Shown: positions 1-6,434 of the stretch, piece after piece
Layout of the letters: every line of letters starts with the position of its first letter
How positions within the stretch are numbered: position 1 is the first letter of the stretch
NCBI GenBank assembly: GCA_035528065.1
Contig: DATKZH010000051.1
Location: forward strand, 1 to 11,699
Source of the DNA: DATKZH01 sp035528065
Lineage (GTDB): Bacteria > Planctomycetota > Planctomycetia > Pirellulales > Thermoguttaceae
Direction of reading: 5' to 3'
Length of the DNA: 11,699 nucleotides
The notes under the pieces: generated by a model
What the model saw: the letters and a program-made list of their open reading frames with translations, nothing else
What the model was told of the DNA's origin: nothing
Database searches by the model: none
Translations under genes and position numbers: made by a program

Positions 1-230
1 CGTGAGCGCATTCCGTTGACAAACCGCTGGCCCGCGGCCAGACTGAATGTCCGGCGTGGCCCGCAATCCGGCACCCAATCCGGACCGCAGCCTTGCCCGC
101 ACGGTCTCGCTCGCGAATCATTGACCCGGACGTGATTCGACGCCGTCCGGCGCGGCGACCGTGGGTGGCGTCTTGTGCTTGTGATGGTGGTATGTCTCGA
201 TGTCTTCTGTTTCAAGAGGAGGGCTACCCT

Positions 231-839
231 ATGCTTCGCAGATGGGAATTGGCGGTCGTCGCGGTGGCGGTCACGTTGTTGTTGGCCGCTTGCAGCAGCC
301 AGGCAGCCCCGCTCGCCGAGCTGAAGATCGGGGCCCCGGCCCCGGATTGGTCCGGGATTATCGGCATCGATGACAAGGAGCACGGCTTGGCCGACTGCAA
401 GAAGGCCAAGATCGTCGTGATGGTCTTCACCTGCAACCATTGTCCGGTCGCGATCGCCTATGAGGACCGCCTGGTCGCCTTGCAGAAGGACTACAAGAAA
501 AAGGGGGTGCAACTGATCGCGGTCAACGTGAACAACCTTAAGGCCGACACGTTGGAGCCGATGAAGGTGCGGGCGAAGGAGAAGGAATTCAACTTCCCCT
601 ATCTGTACGACCCCACGCAGAAGATGGGTCGCGATTACGGCGCCAAGGTCACGCCGCACGTCTTCGTGCTCGACAAGGACCGCGAGATCGCCTACGTCGG
701 CGCGGTCGACGACAACAACAACCCCAAGAAGGCGGAGAAGCAGCACCTCCGCGACGCCCTCGACGCCCTCCTGGCCGGCGAGAAACCGGCCACCGCGGAA
801 ACCACGCCCCGCGGTTGCAGCGTGAAGTACGAGAATTAG
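231..839 (+). CDS. Lipid-anchored thioredoxin-fold redoxin (PRX_like1 / AhpC-TSA type)
   Basis: This 202-residue exported thioredoxin-fold protein probably works as a thiol oxidoreductase or peroxidase-like redoxin on the outer face of the inner membrane. Residues 1-21 form a lipoprotein signal: Arg-Arg at 3-4, a hydrophobic core, and the lipobox L18-A19-A20-C21. A CxxC centre follows strand one (C68-N-H-C71, then Pro), and the cis-proline is T141-P142. The FTCNHCP context is typical of the PRX_like1 subgroup of AhpC/TSA proteins. A third cysteine, C196, sits in the C-terminal GCSVK motif, which I recall as recurring in this subgroup; it could be a resolving cysteine. I chose the ATG at 231 because AAGAGGAGGG lies 7 bases upstream and the lipobox is then correctly placed; the open frame back to 93 adds a non-signal, arginine-rich leader. 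The next gene starts one base after the stop, so the two are probably co-transcribed. I saw no convincing promoter in 1-230. The fold is secure; the substrate is unknown. Confidence 0.88.
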   Translation: MLRRWELAVVAVAVTLLLAACSSQAAPLAELKIGAPAPDWSGIIGIDDKEHGLADCKKAKIVVMVFTCNHCPVAIAYEDRLVALQKDYKKKGVQLIAVNVNNLKADTLEPMKVRAKEKEFNFPYLYDPTQKMGRDYGAKVTPHVFVLDKDREIAYVGAVDDNNNPKKAEKQHLRDALDALLAGEKPATAETTPRGCSVKYEN

Positions 840-840
840 G

Positions 841-1491
841 ATGACGTATCGAGCCGGCGTGGTGCCTGTGGTTGGCCTTTTGGGGCTGGTCCTCGCCGGA
901 TGCCCCGATCGGTCGCTGCCGCCCGACCCGCCCGGCGCGACCCTCCCGGCCGAGGAATCGAATACGGAGGCCAACGGCCGGAAGGAAGCTGCCGAGACGT
1001 CCGAGCCCACGGTGCCGGACGCCGGCGACAACGTCGCTTCGGCGCCGGGCGACGCCGTCACCGTGCGCGTGGTCGACGCGACCGAGTTCGCCCAAGTGGT
1101 CCGGCAGTATCGCGGCAAGGTCGTGCTCGTCGACTATTGGGCGACCTGGTGCCTGAGCTGCCTGGAGCTGTTTCCGCACACCGTCGAGCTCTCGAAACGT
1201 CTTGCCGACCGGGGCCTGGTCGTGATCTCGCTCAGCATGGACGACCCGGACGACGAGCCGAGCGTGCTCGACAGGCTCCGGTCCAACGGGGCCACGTTCG
1301 ACAACTTCATCAGCCGCTACGGCGGCTCGGACAAGTCGGCCGAGGCGTTCGGGCTCGAAGACCTCGTGCTGCCCAAGTACCGGCTCTACGATCGCGCGGG
1401 GGCGCTTCACCGCACGCTCGAAAGCAGCGCAGGCCCCATCCGGGCCGAAGACGTCGATCGCGCCGTGGAGGAGCTGCTCGCTCGGCCGTAG
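841..1491 (+). CDS. TlpA-like thioredoxin-domain lipoprotein
   Basis: This 216-residue lipoprotein carries a TlpA/ResA-like thioredoxin domain and is likely a periplasmic thiol-disulfide oxidoreductase. The lipobox is L18-A19-G20-C21. A Pro/Glu/Asp-rich linker without clear structure (about 22-72) separates the lipid anchor from the domain (about 75-214). The active site is W103-C104-L-S-C107 inside the VDYWATWC strand-turn, followed by a conserved FPHTVEL helix; P178 (VLPKYRLYD) occupies the cis-proline position. The Leu-Ser dipeptide between the cysteines differs from the common Gly-Pro or Pro-Pro and should shift the redox potential. The ATG at 841 lies one base after the upstream stop, so translation is probably coupled. 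The two products are both anchored on the same membrane face and may exchange electrons, which is inference from the layout. Target proteins, for example cytochrome c maturation, cannot be told from sequence. Confidence 0.87.
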   Translation: MTYRAGVVPVVGLLGLVLAGCPDRSLPPDPPGATLPAEESNTEANGRKEAAETSEPTVPDAGDNVASAPGDAVTVRVVDATEFAQVVRQYRGKVVLVDYWATWCLSCLELFPHTVELSKRLADRGLVVISLSMDDPDDEPSVLDRLRSNGATFDNFISRYGGSDKSAEAFGLEDLVLPKYRLYDRAGALHRTLESSAGPIRAEDVDRAVEELLARP

Positions 1492-1501
1492 CCGGATGCG
1501 A

Positions 1502-1519
1502 TCGAGCCGGCCGGCTCGA
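1502..1519. terminator. 18-base perfect palindrome after the redoxin pair
   Basis: TCGAGCCGGCCGGCTCGA is a perfect palindrome beginning 10 bases after the stop of the TlpA-like gene. In RNA it could fold into a short very GC-rich hairpin that ends the two-gene transcript, but no T-run follows, so a classical intrinsic terminator is not shown. It could equally be a protein-binding site or chance in GC-rich DNA. Confidence 0.35.
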
Positions 1520-1642
1520 CGCCGTTCCTGCCACCAGTTCGCGTGAGTGCAGGAGCCGATACGGCGCCTGGTCGTGTCCCAGGAGTGTGTGGGGACGCCA
1601 AAGGGTTCCCCCGTCGGAGGGGAATGTGGACTTGCCGAGCCG

Positions 1643-1672
1643 TTGACACCCCCCACAAACGCGTGGTAGAGT
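1643..1672 (+). promoter_or_regulatory. Sigma-70-like promoter for the two-gene membrane cassette
   Basis: A perfect -35 hexamer TTGACA (1643-1648) is followed by an 18-base spacer and a -10 of TAGAGT (1667-1672, four of six consensus positions). Transcription would start near 1679, giving a leader of about 35 bases that includes the ribosome-binding site at 1699-1708. The position fits the GTG start at 1714. I judged it by eye; no transcript data are available. Confidence 0.55.
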
Positions 1673-1713
1673 ATGGCTGTGCCACGGCTGGAACGCTAGG
1701 GAGGGGAGCCGGA

Positions 1714-2145
1714 GTGGGGAAGCCGAAGAAGGGCGGCGGCAAGAGACCTCCAAACCACGACATGGGACCTGAACATCGGTTCGCTCTTGCCATTAGGCGA
1801 GCCGATCTCATCGAGCGGATTGTCGTCAACTTGACTTGGGCCCTTGCCGTTGTTGGGGGCGTCTACTTTGCCATCTATTTGCCCATTAAGGTTACCGCGG
1901 GCAAAACTACTACCATTCAATATCTGGTTAGTTGGCTTGCGGACTTCAACGTGCATGTTGCACTGGCATGGTCCACCGCCGCCGCGTGTGTGTGGTGGGG
2001 CTCGCGAGAGCGGAAGAAACGCCTGCAAGAACGGGCGGAACGAGACGAGCGAATCAAGCAACTGGAAACGCAGCTTGACCCGAATAGAACCTCAAGCAAC
2101 CTTACCGTCGACGGCCACGCGGTACAACGGGAGGCAAAGAAGTGA
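1714..2145 (+). CDS. Small two-helix membrane protein of unknown function
   Basis: This is a 143-residue protein with no recognised function. A basic N-terminus (Lys/Gly/Pro-rich) leads into a first membrane segment (roughly residues 36-54, ALAVVGGVYFAIYL), a short loop with KTTT, a second membrane segment (roughly 71-90), then a charged coiled-coil-like stretch rich in Arg, Glu and Lys, and a tail with the motif DPNRTSSNLT. I recall similar C-terminal DPNRTSS tails in small uncharacterised bacterial membrane proteins, but cannot check it here. GTG at 1714 is chosen because GGGAGGGGAG (1699-1708) sits at proper distance; ATG at 1762 is the alternative. The open frame back to 1543 would overlap the promoter. 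The stop overlaps the next gene's GTG by four bases (GTGA), indicating translational coupling. Base composition is unusually AT-rich for this window: the 60 bases from 1861 count 43 percent GC by hand, which suggests acquisition by transfer. Confidence 0.72.
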   Translation: MGKPKKGGGKRPPNHDMGPEHRFALAIRRADLIERIVVNLTWALAVVGGVYFAIYLPIKVTAGKTTTIQYLVSWLADFNVHVALAWSTAAACVWWGSRERKKRLQERAERDERIKQLETQLDPNRTSSNLTVDGHAVQREAKK

Positions 2146-2711
2146 ACGCCTACATTCTAACCGAGTGCGTGGTGAGCCTTGCGATCTTGGCCTACGTCTA
2201 CTTCGGCCTGGTCTGTCGGTTGCGCCGTGACGAGTTTCGCGCCGACATCCGCCGGCTACGCGATGAGCTGTTCGACTACATGTGGAAGGCGGGCCGGGAT
2301 TTTGGCGACCCGTCATACCTCGGAACACGACGAATTCTCAACGGGATGTTGCGGCTGTCAAACCGCGCCTCTGCACTCAAGTTCGTCGTGACGCTCGTCA
2401 CAACCGCGTTGATCGTGCGAGATGGCGAGACTCTGTGCGATCCGATACCAGAACCAGAGGATCCGGAGTTCCGAGAGAAGCTTGAGAGGGTACGGCGGCT
2501 GGCTCTCGCTCGCTTCCTGCGGTTCATCTTCTTGGAGGGCCTCACAGGGGTGCTGGTTCGCGTCTTGGCCATTTCCGGCTGCGCCATCCGTTTTGTGGCT
2601 CGGTTCAAGGAGCGGGTGGCCGATGAGGCCCGCGGGTCCCTTCTGCAACAAGGCTACTTCTTTGGCGACCCCGACTTGCCAGCCGAAGAAAGGGCTAGCT
2701 TGGGCTTTTGA
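2142..2711 (+). CDS. Membrane-anchored protein of unknown function, partner of the upstream gene
   Basis: This 189-residue protein has no recognised function. It begins with a hydrophobic helix (about residues 5-25, TECVVSLAILAYVYFGLVC) followed by a basic patch (RLRRDEFR) that predicts the rest lies in the cytoplasm. The body holds an RDELFDYMWKAG segment, a DPSYLGTRRILNGMLRLSN segment and a hydrophobic stretch near 78-92. An acidic loop (PEPEDPEF) precedes a second hydrophobic helix near 130-150, and the C-terminus ends in GDPDLPAEERASLGF. The GTG start overlaps the upstream stop (GTGA), with CGGGAGG at 2128-2133 eight bases before it, so both proteins are probably made together and may form one membrane complex (inference). 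GC content is intermediate, 60 percent for 2341-2400 by hand count against 75 percent for 8341-8400 in rarA. No toxin, nuclease or nucleotide-binding motif was seen. Confidence 0.72.
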   Translation: MNAYILTECVVSLAILAYVYFGLVCRLRRDEFRADIRRLRDELFDYMWKAGRDFGDPSYLGTRRILNGMLRLSNRASALKFVVTLVTTALIVRDGETLCDPIPEPEDPEFREKLERVRRLALARFLRFIFLEGLTGVLVRVLAISGCAIRFVARFKERVADEARGSLLQQGYFFGDPDLPAEERASLGF

Positions 2712-2791
2712 CACCCAATCTCCTGCGAGACACGTCGCGACTCTTCAATTGTCGTCTGGCGGCAAGAAGCTCAGCTCCCCTAGATCCTCAA

Positions 2792-2822
2792 CCGGGCAAC
2801 ACGCAATTAGGACACTGCCCGG
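2792..2822 (+). terminator. Weak hairpin after the membrane cassette
   Basis: CCGGGCA (2792-2798) and TGCCCGG (2816-2822) form a seven-base-pair stem with a 17-base loop, 80 bases past the cassette's last stop. No T-run follows and the loop is long, so termination is only a possibility. The rest of 2712-2930 shows no gene. Confidence 0.2.
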
Positions 2823-2835
2823 CGCCTCTTCGTAC

Positions 2836-2865
2836 TTGCGTTGATCCGCACAGACGGGGTATCCT
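2836..2865 (+). promoter_or_regulatory. Possible promoter of the HEAT/TPR gene
   Basis: TTGCGT (2836-2841), an 18-base spacer and TATCCT (2860-2865) form a weak sigma-70-like pair about 65 bases before the ATG at 2931. Three of six and four of six consensus positions match. It is the best candidate in this 219-base gap, but evidence is thin. Confidence 0.3.
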
Positions 2866-2930
2866 GTTGGATTGGATGCGATTGACCTGATCGAACGCAA
2901 CTCGCCCCGCGCTTGCCCTTTGCAGTTAAC

Positions 2931-4646
2931 ATGCGCCATACCGCCCAACTCGCCCCGTGGCTTATTCTGGCGGCGCTGCTCGTGCCGACGGTGCTGACGA
3001 ACGGCCCGGGGCCCCTGGCAGCCGAGAAAGAGCCGGAGACGCTTCCCGAGAAGATCGACCGGCTCATCCAGGAGCTTGGCCACCCGAAGTACTCCGTGCG
3101 AGAGAAAGCGCAGGAGGAATTGGCCGACCTCGGGTTCGAGGCCTACGACGCGCTGACCGCGGCCGCCGACCACGAGGACCTGGAGATCGCCACCCGGGCC
3201 AACTACCTGCTGCGCTTGATCCCCGCGCAGTGGAGCATCGAGAACGAGCCGGAAGAAGTCCGCCGCTATCTCACGTACTATCAGTCCCAGGATCGGGAAG
3301 TGCGGATTGCGGTGCTCAAAGAGCTGGCCCACTTGCCGGGCGGGATCGGCGTGCCCGCGCTCTGCCGGCTGGTCCGGTTCGAGAAGTCGACGCTCTGGTC
3401 CAAGCACGCGGGCATCGTCCTGTTGAACTGGGAGCCGGTCGACAAGACGGGACGTGCGCGGTGGACGAAGGCGTTGCGGGAGCATCTGGGGCAGAGTGCC
3501 CGGCCGGCCGCCCAGTGGCTCCGCACCTACCTCCAATTCCGCGACGACCCCAAGGCGGCGTTGGCCCCATGGGTCAAACTGGTGGACGAGGAAGAGACCG
3601 TGCTGCGGCGCTCGCCCGAGCAGTCGAGCCCCCGGATCGTCGCGGCGCTGTTGTACTACCTGGCGATGGCGCAAGCCGAGGGAGGCGATGACGAGGCCGC
3701 GGAGAAGACGGCCCGGGAGGCCGGCCAGTTCAGCCCGGTCCGAAGCGACACGCGGCTCAGCGCTCGGGAGGACGTCGCCGGCGCGCTCAGGCGGCGGGGA
3801 AAGCTGCGCTGGGCGGAGCTGGAGTATCGCCAGGTGATCGAGGCCGGACTATCGTCTCCGAAGGTCCGCGCCGGGCTCACGCTCTCCGAGATGCTGCACG
3901 ACGCGGGAGAAGACGTCTCGGCCGCCGAAGTGCTCGCGCAGGTCTTGGAGGTCGACAAGCAAGAGTGGGAGCGGATCCTCAACCGCATCGGGCGGACCGG
4001 CCGGGAAATCCAAGCGCGGACGAGCTACTTTCGGGCATGCCACGCGGCCGAGCAAGGCGACCGGGCCGCGCAGCGCAAGCTCCTCGACGAGGCCATCGGG
4101 CACGATCCGGCCGAGCTCGACGCCCTCATCGCCCGCTATCAACTCCCCGACGCCGAGCCCGAATACCGCCGGGAAACGGTCGAGCTGATCAGGAAGGCCG
4201 CCGCCGCGCTCAGCTTAGCGATCGCTCAAGCCGACGACGAGCCCGCCTACTACAACCAGTTCGCCTGGCTGGTCGGCAACACCGAGGGCGACTCCGACGA
4301 GGCCCTGCGGTGCGCCCAAAAGGCCGTCGAGCTCGAGCCCGAGGCGGCCGCCTATTTGGATACGCTGGCCCACGTCTACTTCGGTCGGGGTGACGTGGAA
4401 AACGCCGTCAAGCACCAAACCAGGGCCGCCGAGCTCGAGCCCTATTCCGGCTTGATCGCCAAGAAGCTCGATGTCTTCCAAAAGGCACTCGAGGAAGGCC
4501 GGGGGAAGAAGCCGCAGAAGCAAGACGAGAAAACGGCAAGCGACGAGACAACCACGAAGGCGCAAGGCGAGAAGAGGACCCCGGAACCGGAAAGCCCCCC
4601 GGAACCGGAAAGCCCCCTGAAAACCGAGAGCCCGCAGCCGGAGTGA
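2931..4646 (+). CDS. Exported HEAT-repeat and TPR protein with a Pro/Glu-rich tail
   Basis: This 571-residue exported protein is probably a protein-binding scaffold in the periplasm; no catalytic motif was seen. Residues 1-31 resemble a signal peptide (hydrophobic LILAALLVPTVL, then a possible cleavage after PLAA). Residues 38-98 look like a HEAT-type helical pair (PEKIDRLIQELGHPKYSVREK and on), with further helical repeats to about 215 (VPALCRLVRFEKS at 141-153). Residues 235-345 are TPR-like, and two clear TPR units lie at 436-470 and 471-505, each ending in a LEP turn. From about 522 the tail is charged and low in complexity, ending in PEPESP repeats. I chose the ATG at 2931, since it starts the signal peptide directly; a TTG at 2913 is in frame. 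No strong Shine-Dalgarno is visible. The hydrolase gene follows after 62 bases. Proteins of this build are common in planctomycetes (recollection, not checked). Confidence 0.8.
   Translation: MRHTAQLAPWLILAALLVPTVLTNGPGPLAAEKEPETLPEKIDRLIQELGHPKYSVREKAQEELADLGFEAYDALTAAADHEDLEIATRANYLLRLIPAQWSIENEPEEVRRYLTYYQSQDREVRIAVLKELAHLPGGIGVPALCRLVRFEKSTLWSKHAGIVLLNWEPVDKTGRARWTKALREHLGQSARPAAQWLRTYLQFRDDPKAALAPWVKLVDEEETVLRRSPEQSSPRIVAALLYYLAMAQAEGGDDEAAEKTAREAGQFSPVRSDTRLSAREDVAGALRRRGKLRWAELEYRQVIEAGLSSPKVRAGLTLSEMLHDAGEDVSAAEVLAQVLEVDKQEWERILNRIGRTGREIQARTSYFRACHAAEQGDRAAQRKLLDEAIGHDPAELDALIARYQLPDAEPEYRRETVELIRKAAAALSLAIAQADDEPAYYNQFAWLVGNTEGDSDEALRCAQKAVELEPEAAAYLDTLAHVYFGRGDVENAVKHQTRAAELEPYSGLIAKKLDVFQKALEEGRGKKPQKQDEKTASDETTTKAQGEKRTPEPESPPEPESPLKTESPQPE
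4581..4616 (+). repeat. Tandem 18-base duplication in the tail of the HEAT/TPR gene
   Basis: CCGGAACCGGAAAGCCCC occurs twice in tandem (4581-4598, 4599-4616), with a decayed third copy after it. In frame it encodes the repeated Pro-Glu-Pro-Glu-Ser-Pro motif. This is a likely slippage-prone segment, so tail length may vary between strains. Confidence 0.7.
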
Positions 4647-4708
4647 ACGGCCCGCGTGCCGCCGCGGATGCTTACGCCCACGCAGCCCTGACGCGGGAAT
4701 CCTACCCG

Positions 4709-5506
4709 ATGAAAACGCTCGATGTGAACGGAGTGGAGCTGGCCACGGTCGATCGGGGCGCCGGCGTGCCCGTCGTCCTGGTCCACGGCTTCCCCTTGGA
4801 TCACACGATGTGGGACGCCCAGGTGGAGGCGCTCGCGCGCGCGTATCGGGTGATCGCCCCTGACCTGCGCGGCTTCGGCCGAAGCGGCGTGACCGAAGGC
4901 AGGGTCACCATCGAGCAGTTCGCCGACGACCTGGCCGCGCTGTTGGACGGGCTGGGAGTCGACGAGCGGGTCGTGTTGTGCGGGCAGTCGATGGGCGGAT
5001 ACGTGGCGTGGCAGTTCTGGCGCAAATACGCGCCGCGGCTCCGAGCGCTCGTGTTGTGCGACACGCGGGCGGTGGGCGACACGCCGGAGGCGGCCCGGGG
5101 ACGCCTGGAAACCGCCGACCGCGTGCTCCGCGAGGGTCCGGCGCCGCTTGCCGAGGCGATGCTCCCCAAGCTGCTTCCCGAATCCTCGCGGAAGAAGAAT
5201 CCGCACGTCGCCGACTCGCTTCGCCGGGTGATCCTCGCCGCCGATCCCCGGGGAATCGCCGCCGCCGCACGGGGAATGGCCGAGCGCCCGGACGTCACCG
5301 CCCTGTTGGGGCAAATCCGTTGTCCGACGCTGGTCCTCGTCGGCCGGCTCGATCGGATCTCGACGCCCGACGAGATGCGCGCGATCGCCGACGCGATCCC
5401 CGGCTCGCGATTCGTCCCCATCGCCGAGGCCGGTCACATGTCGCCGATGGAAAACCCGGACGCGGTCAGCGCCGCGATGCTCGGGTTCCTTGCGGAGTCC
5501 CTCTGA
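4709..5506 (+). CDS. Alpha/beta hydrolase
   Basis: This 265-residue alpha/beta-hydrolase-fold enzyme is probably cytoplasmic, as there is no signal peptide. The full catalytic set is visible: oxyanion motif H26-G27-F-P, nucleophile S94 in G92-Q-S-M-G96, acid D215 in VGRLDRISTP, and H243 in EAGHMSPMENP. PDLRGFGRS (51-59) is the conserved turn after strand four. The helical cap (about 120-195) is short and of ordinary size. Relatives include esterases, haloperoxidase-like enzymes, 3-oxoadipate enol-lactonase (PcaD) and MhpC/BioH-type hydrolases; the reaction cannot be assigned from sequence. I chose ATG 4709, where the family's usual first strand begins; a GTG at 4643 overlapping the upstream stop is in frame but would add 22 Ala/Arg-rich residues. 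Only a weak Shine-Dalgarno (CGGGAA) precedes 4709. It may share a transcript with the HEAT/TPR gene 62 bases upstream. Confidence 0.88.
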   Translation: MKTLDVNGVELATVDRGAGVPVVLVHGFPLDHTMWDAQVEALARAYRVIAPDLRGFGRSGVTEGRVTIEQFADDLAALLDGLGVDERVVLCGQSMGGYVAWQFWRKYAPRLRALVLCDTRAVGDTPEAARGRLETADRVLREGPAPLAEAMLPKLLPESSRKKNPHVADSLRRVILAADPRGIAAAARGMAERPDVTALLGQIRCPTLVLVGRLDRISTPDEMRAIADAIPGSRFVPIAEAGHMSPMENPDAVSAAMLGFLAESL

Positions 5507-5509
5507 TCC

Positions 5510-5569
5510 GGGTGCCCTGGGGTGCCACGGGCATCTTGCCCGTGCACCGGCGAAACGCCAGCGGCACCC
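5510..5569. repeat. Palindromic REP-like element between convergent genes
   Basis: The core CACGGGCATCTTGCCCGTG (5526-5544) is a perfect eight-base-pair hairpin with a TCT loop. With one bulged C the stem extends by GGTG/CACC (5521-5548) to twelve pairs. A wider inverted repeat, GGGTGCC (5510-5516) and GGCACCC (5563-5569), encloses it. It fills the gap between the 3' ends of the hydrolase and DUF2617 genes, so it may end transcripts from both sides. The core matches a repeat I recall as scattered through planctomycete genomes; this is recollection only. Confidence 0.65.
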
Positions 5570-5584
5570 TCCCGCGGCGCGATC

Positions 5585-6136
5585 TCACGGGATCTCGATC
5601 AGCGACTGGCTCTTGACGATGGCGTAATCGTCCGGGAAGGTGTGAAAGGCCTGGATCATCAGGCTGCGGCTGCGGGTCTGCACGTTGATGTAGCTGATCG
5701 CGCCCAAGGCCATGCGGCCGCTGGAATCGAATTTATGGAACATCCCCTGTCGCTGGCCGTCGCGGGCGAGTTCTTCCTGGAAGGTCCAGAACACCTCGGG
5801 CTCGACCGGCTCGAGCTGAAAGCCGACCTCATACGTCACGCCCCCGCGACACTCGACGCGATCGTGCCGCTCTCCTTTGAGCCGGTACGACATCAACCGC
5901 CGTCGTTCGGGCAGCGGCGGGCGGGCGGAAGTGACCACCTCGGTCAACGTCAGGCCCGCGTAGCGCCACGTCATCACGTGTCCGGTGCCGGTGATGTCGA
6001 TCTTCGCCTGGTAGCCGCCTCGCTTCACCGTTCGCGTGGAATAGACCTCGAAGAGTTCCGGATGGAGAGGCCGCCCATAGAGTCGAAAAACCAGCTCCGC
6101 GATCTTCGGTCGAACCGTGAGTCGGTCGGTAGGCAC
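5585..6136 (-). CDS. DUF2617 family protein
   Basis: This 183-residue cytoplasmic protein looks like the DUF2617 family, whose function is unknown. Supporting features are the N-terminal VRPKIAELVFRLYGRPLHPEL, the GHVMTWRYAGLTLTEV stretch (about 53-68), LPERRRLMSYRLKGERH (about 75-91) and a C-terminal YINVQTRSRSLMIQAFHTFPDD segment. The pattern of alternating strands suggests a compact beta-rich domain; there is no signal peptide, membrane segment or obvious metal or nucleotide site. The start codon is GTG at 6136, fixed by an excellent AAGGAG (6145-6150, complement) eight bases upstream. A good promoter lies about 70 bases before the start. It converges with the hydrolase gene across a hairpin repeat and appears to be transcribed alone. 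The family assignment is from memory of conserved segments, not from a search. Confidence 0.78.
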   Translation of the reverse strand: MPTDRLTVRPKIAELVFRLYGRPLHPELFEVYSTRTVKRGGYQAKIDITGTGHVMTWRYAGLTLTEVVTSARPPLPERRRLMSYRLKGERHDRVECRGGVTYEVGFQLEPVEPEVFWTFQEELARDGQRQGMFHKFDSSGRMALGAISYINVQTRSRSLMIQAFHTFPDDYAIVKSQSLIEIP

Positions 6137-6204
6137 GACGTTGACTCCTTCCTCTTCTCAAATATACGCGATGGACGGGGATGAGCCACCTATGATACGT
6201 CCCC

Positions 6205-6233
6205 ATTATAAGCGTTGTCTGCAATACGCACAA
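6205..6233 (-). promoter_or_regulatory. Promoter of the DUF2617 gene
   Basis: On the minus strand, TTGTGC (complement of 6228-6233), a 17-base spacer and a perfect TATAAT (complement of 6205-6210) form a sigma-70 promoter. The leader would be about 60 bases and contains the AAGGAG site at 6145-6150. The -35 is weak (three of six) but the -10 is perfect, and the AT-rich local sequence stands out. Confidence 0.6.
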
Positions 6234-6434
6234 ACGGGCTTTTTTTCGCCCTCGAAGAACCGGCTCGATTTCGGACTTGACAAATCGCGAGTCGTTGTTC
6301 AAGGCCGCGGAATGCTAGCACCGGAGACGGCATCGGGGAGTGCGGATCAGGAAGAATGGAAGCGACCTGCCGGCTGCCCGCCGCCTCGTTCGCCGATCCG
6401 GCCGCAGCAGGCGCACACCGCAAGCCCCACCCGA
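6234..6434. other. Intergenic stretch with no gene seen
   Basis: Between the DUF2617 promoter and the 3' end of the CPBP gene I find no supported gene. It holds a T-run flanked by GGGC/GCCC (6237-6251) and an isolated TTGACA (6277-6282) that lacks a matching -10. An open frame that crosses it on the plus strand (6117-6707) runs antisense to the CPBP gene and is not coding in character. Confidence 0.5.

Noticed and set aside
16..44. TTGACA near the window start as a promoter for the redoxin pair
   Set aside because: At 17 or 18 bases downstream there is only CAGACT or AGACTG, a poor -10, and it lies about 190 bases from the start codon.
93..230. Upstream extension of the first redoxin gene
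   Set aside because: It would place 46 Arg/Pro-rich residues ahead of a clear lipoprotein signal, and a strong ribosome-binding site supports the start at 231.
649..1656. Long minus-strand open frame opposite the redoxin pair
   Set aside because: It is Arg/Pro/Gly-rich with no family motifs and lies antisense to two clear thioredoxin genes; long antisense frames are expected at this GC content.
2745..3674. Minus-strand open frame of 309 codons opposite the HEAT/TPR gene
   Set aside because: It is a shadow of the HEAT/TPR reading frame with no recognisable domain or ribosome-binding site.
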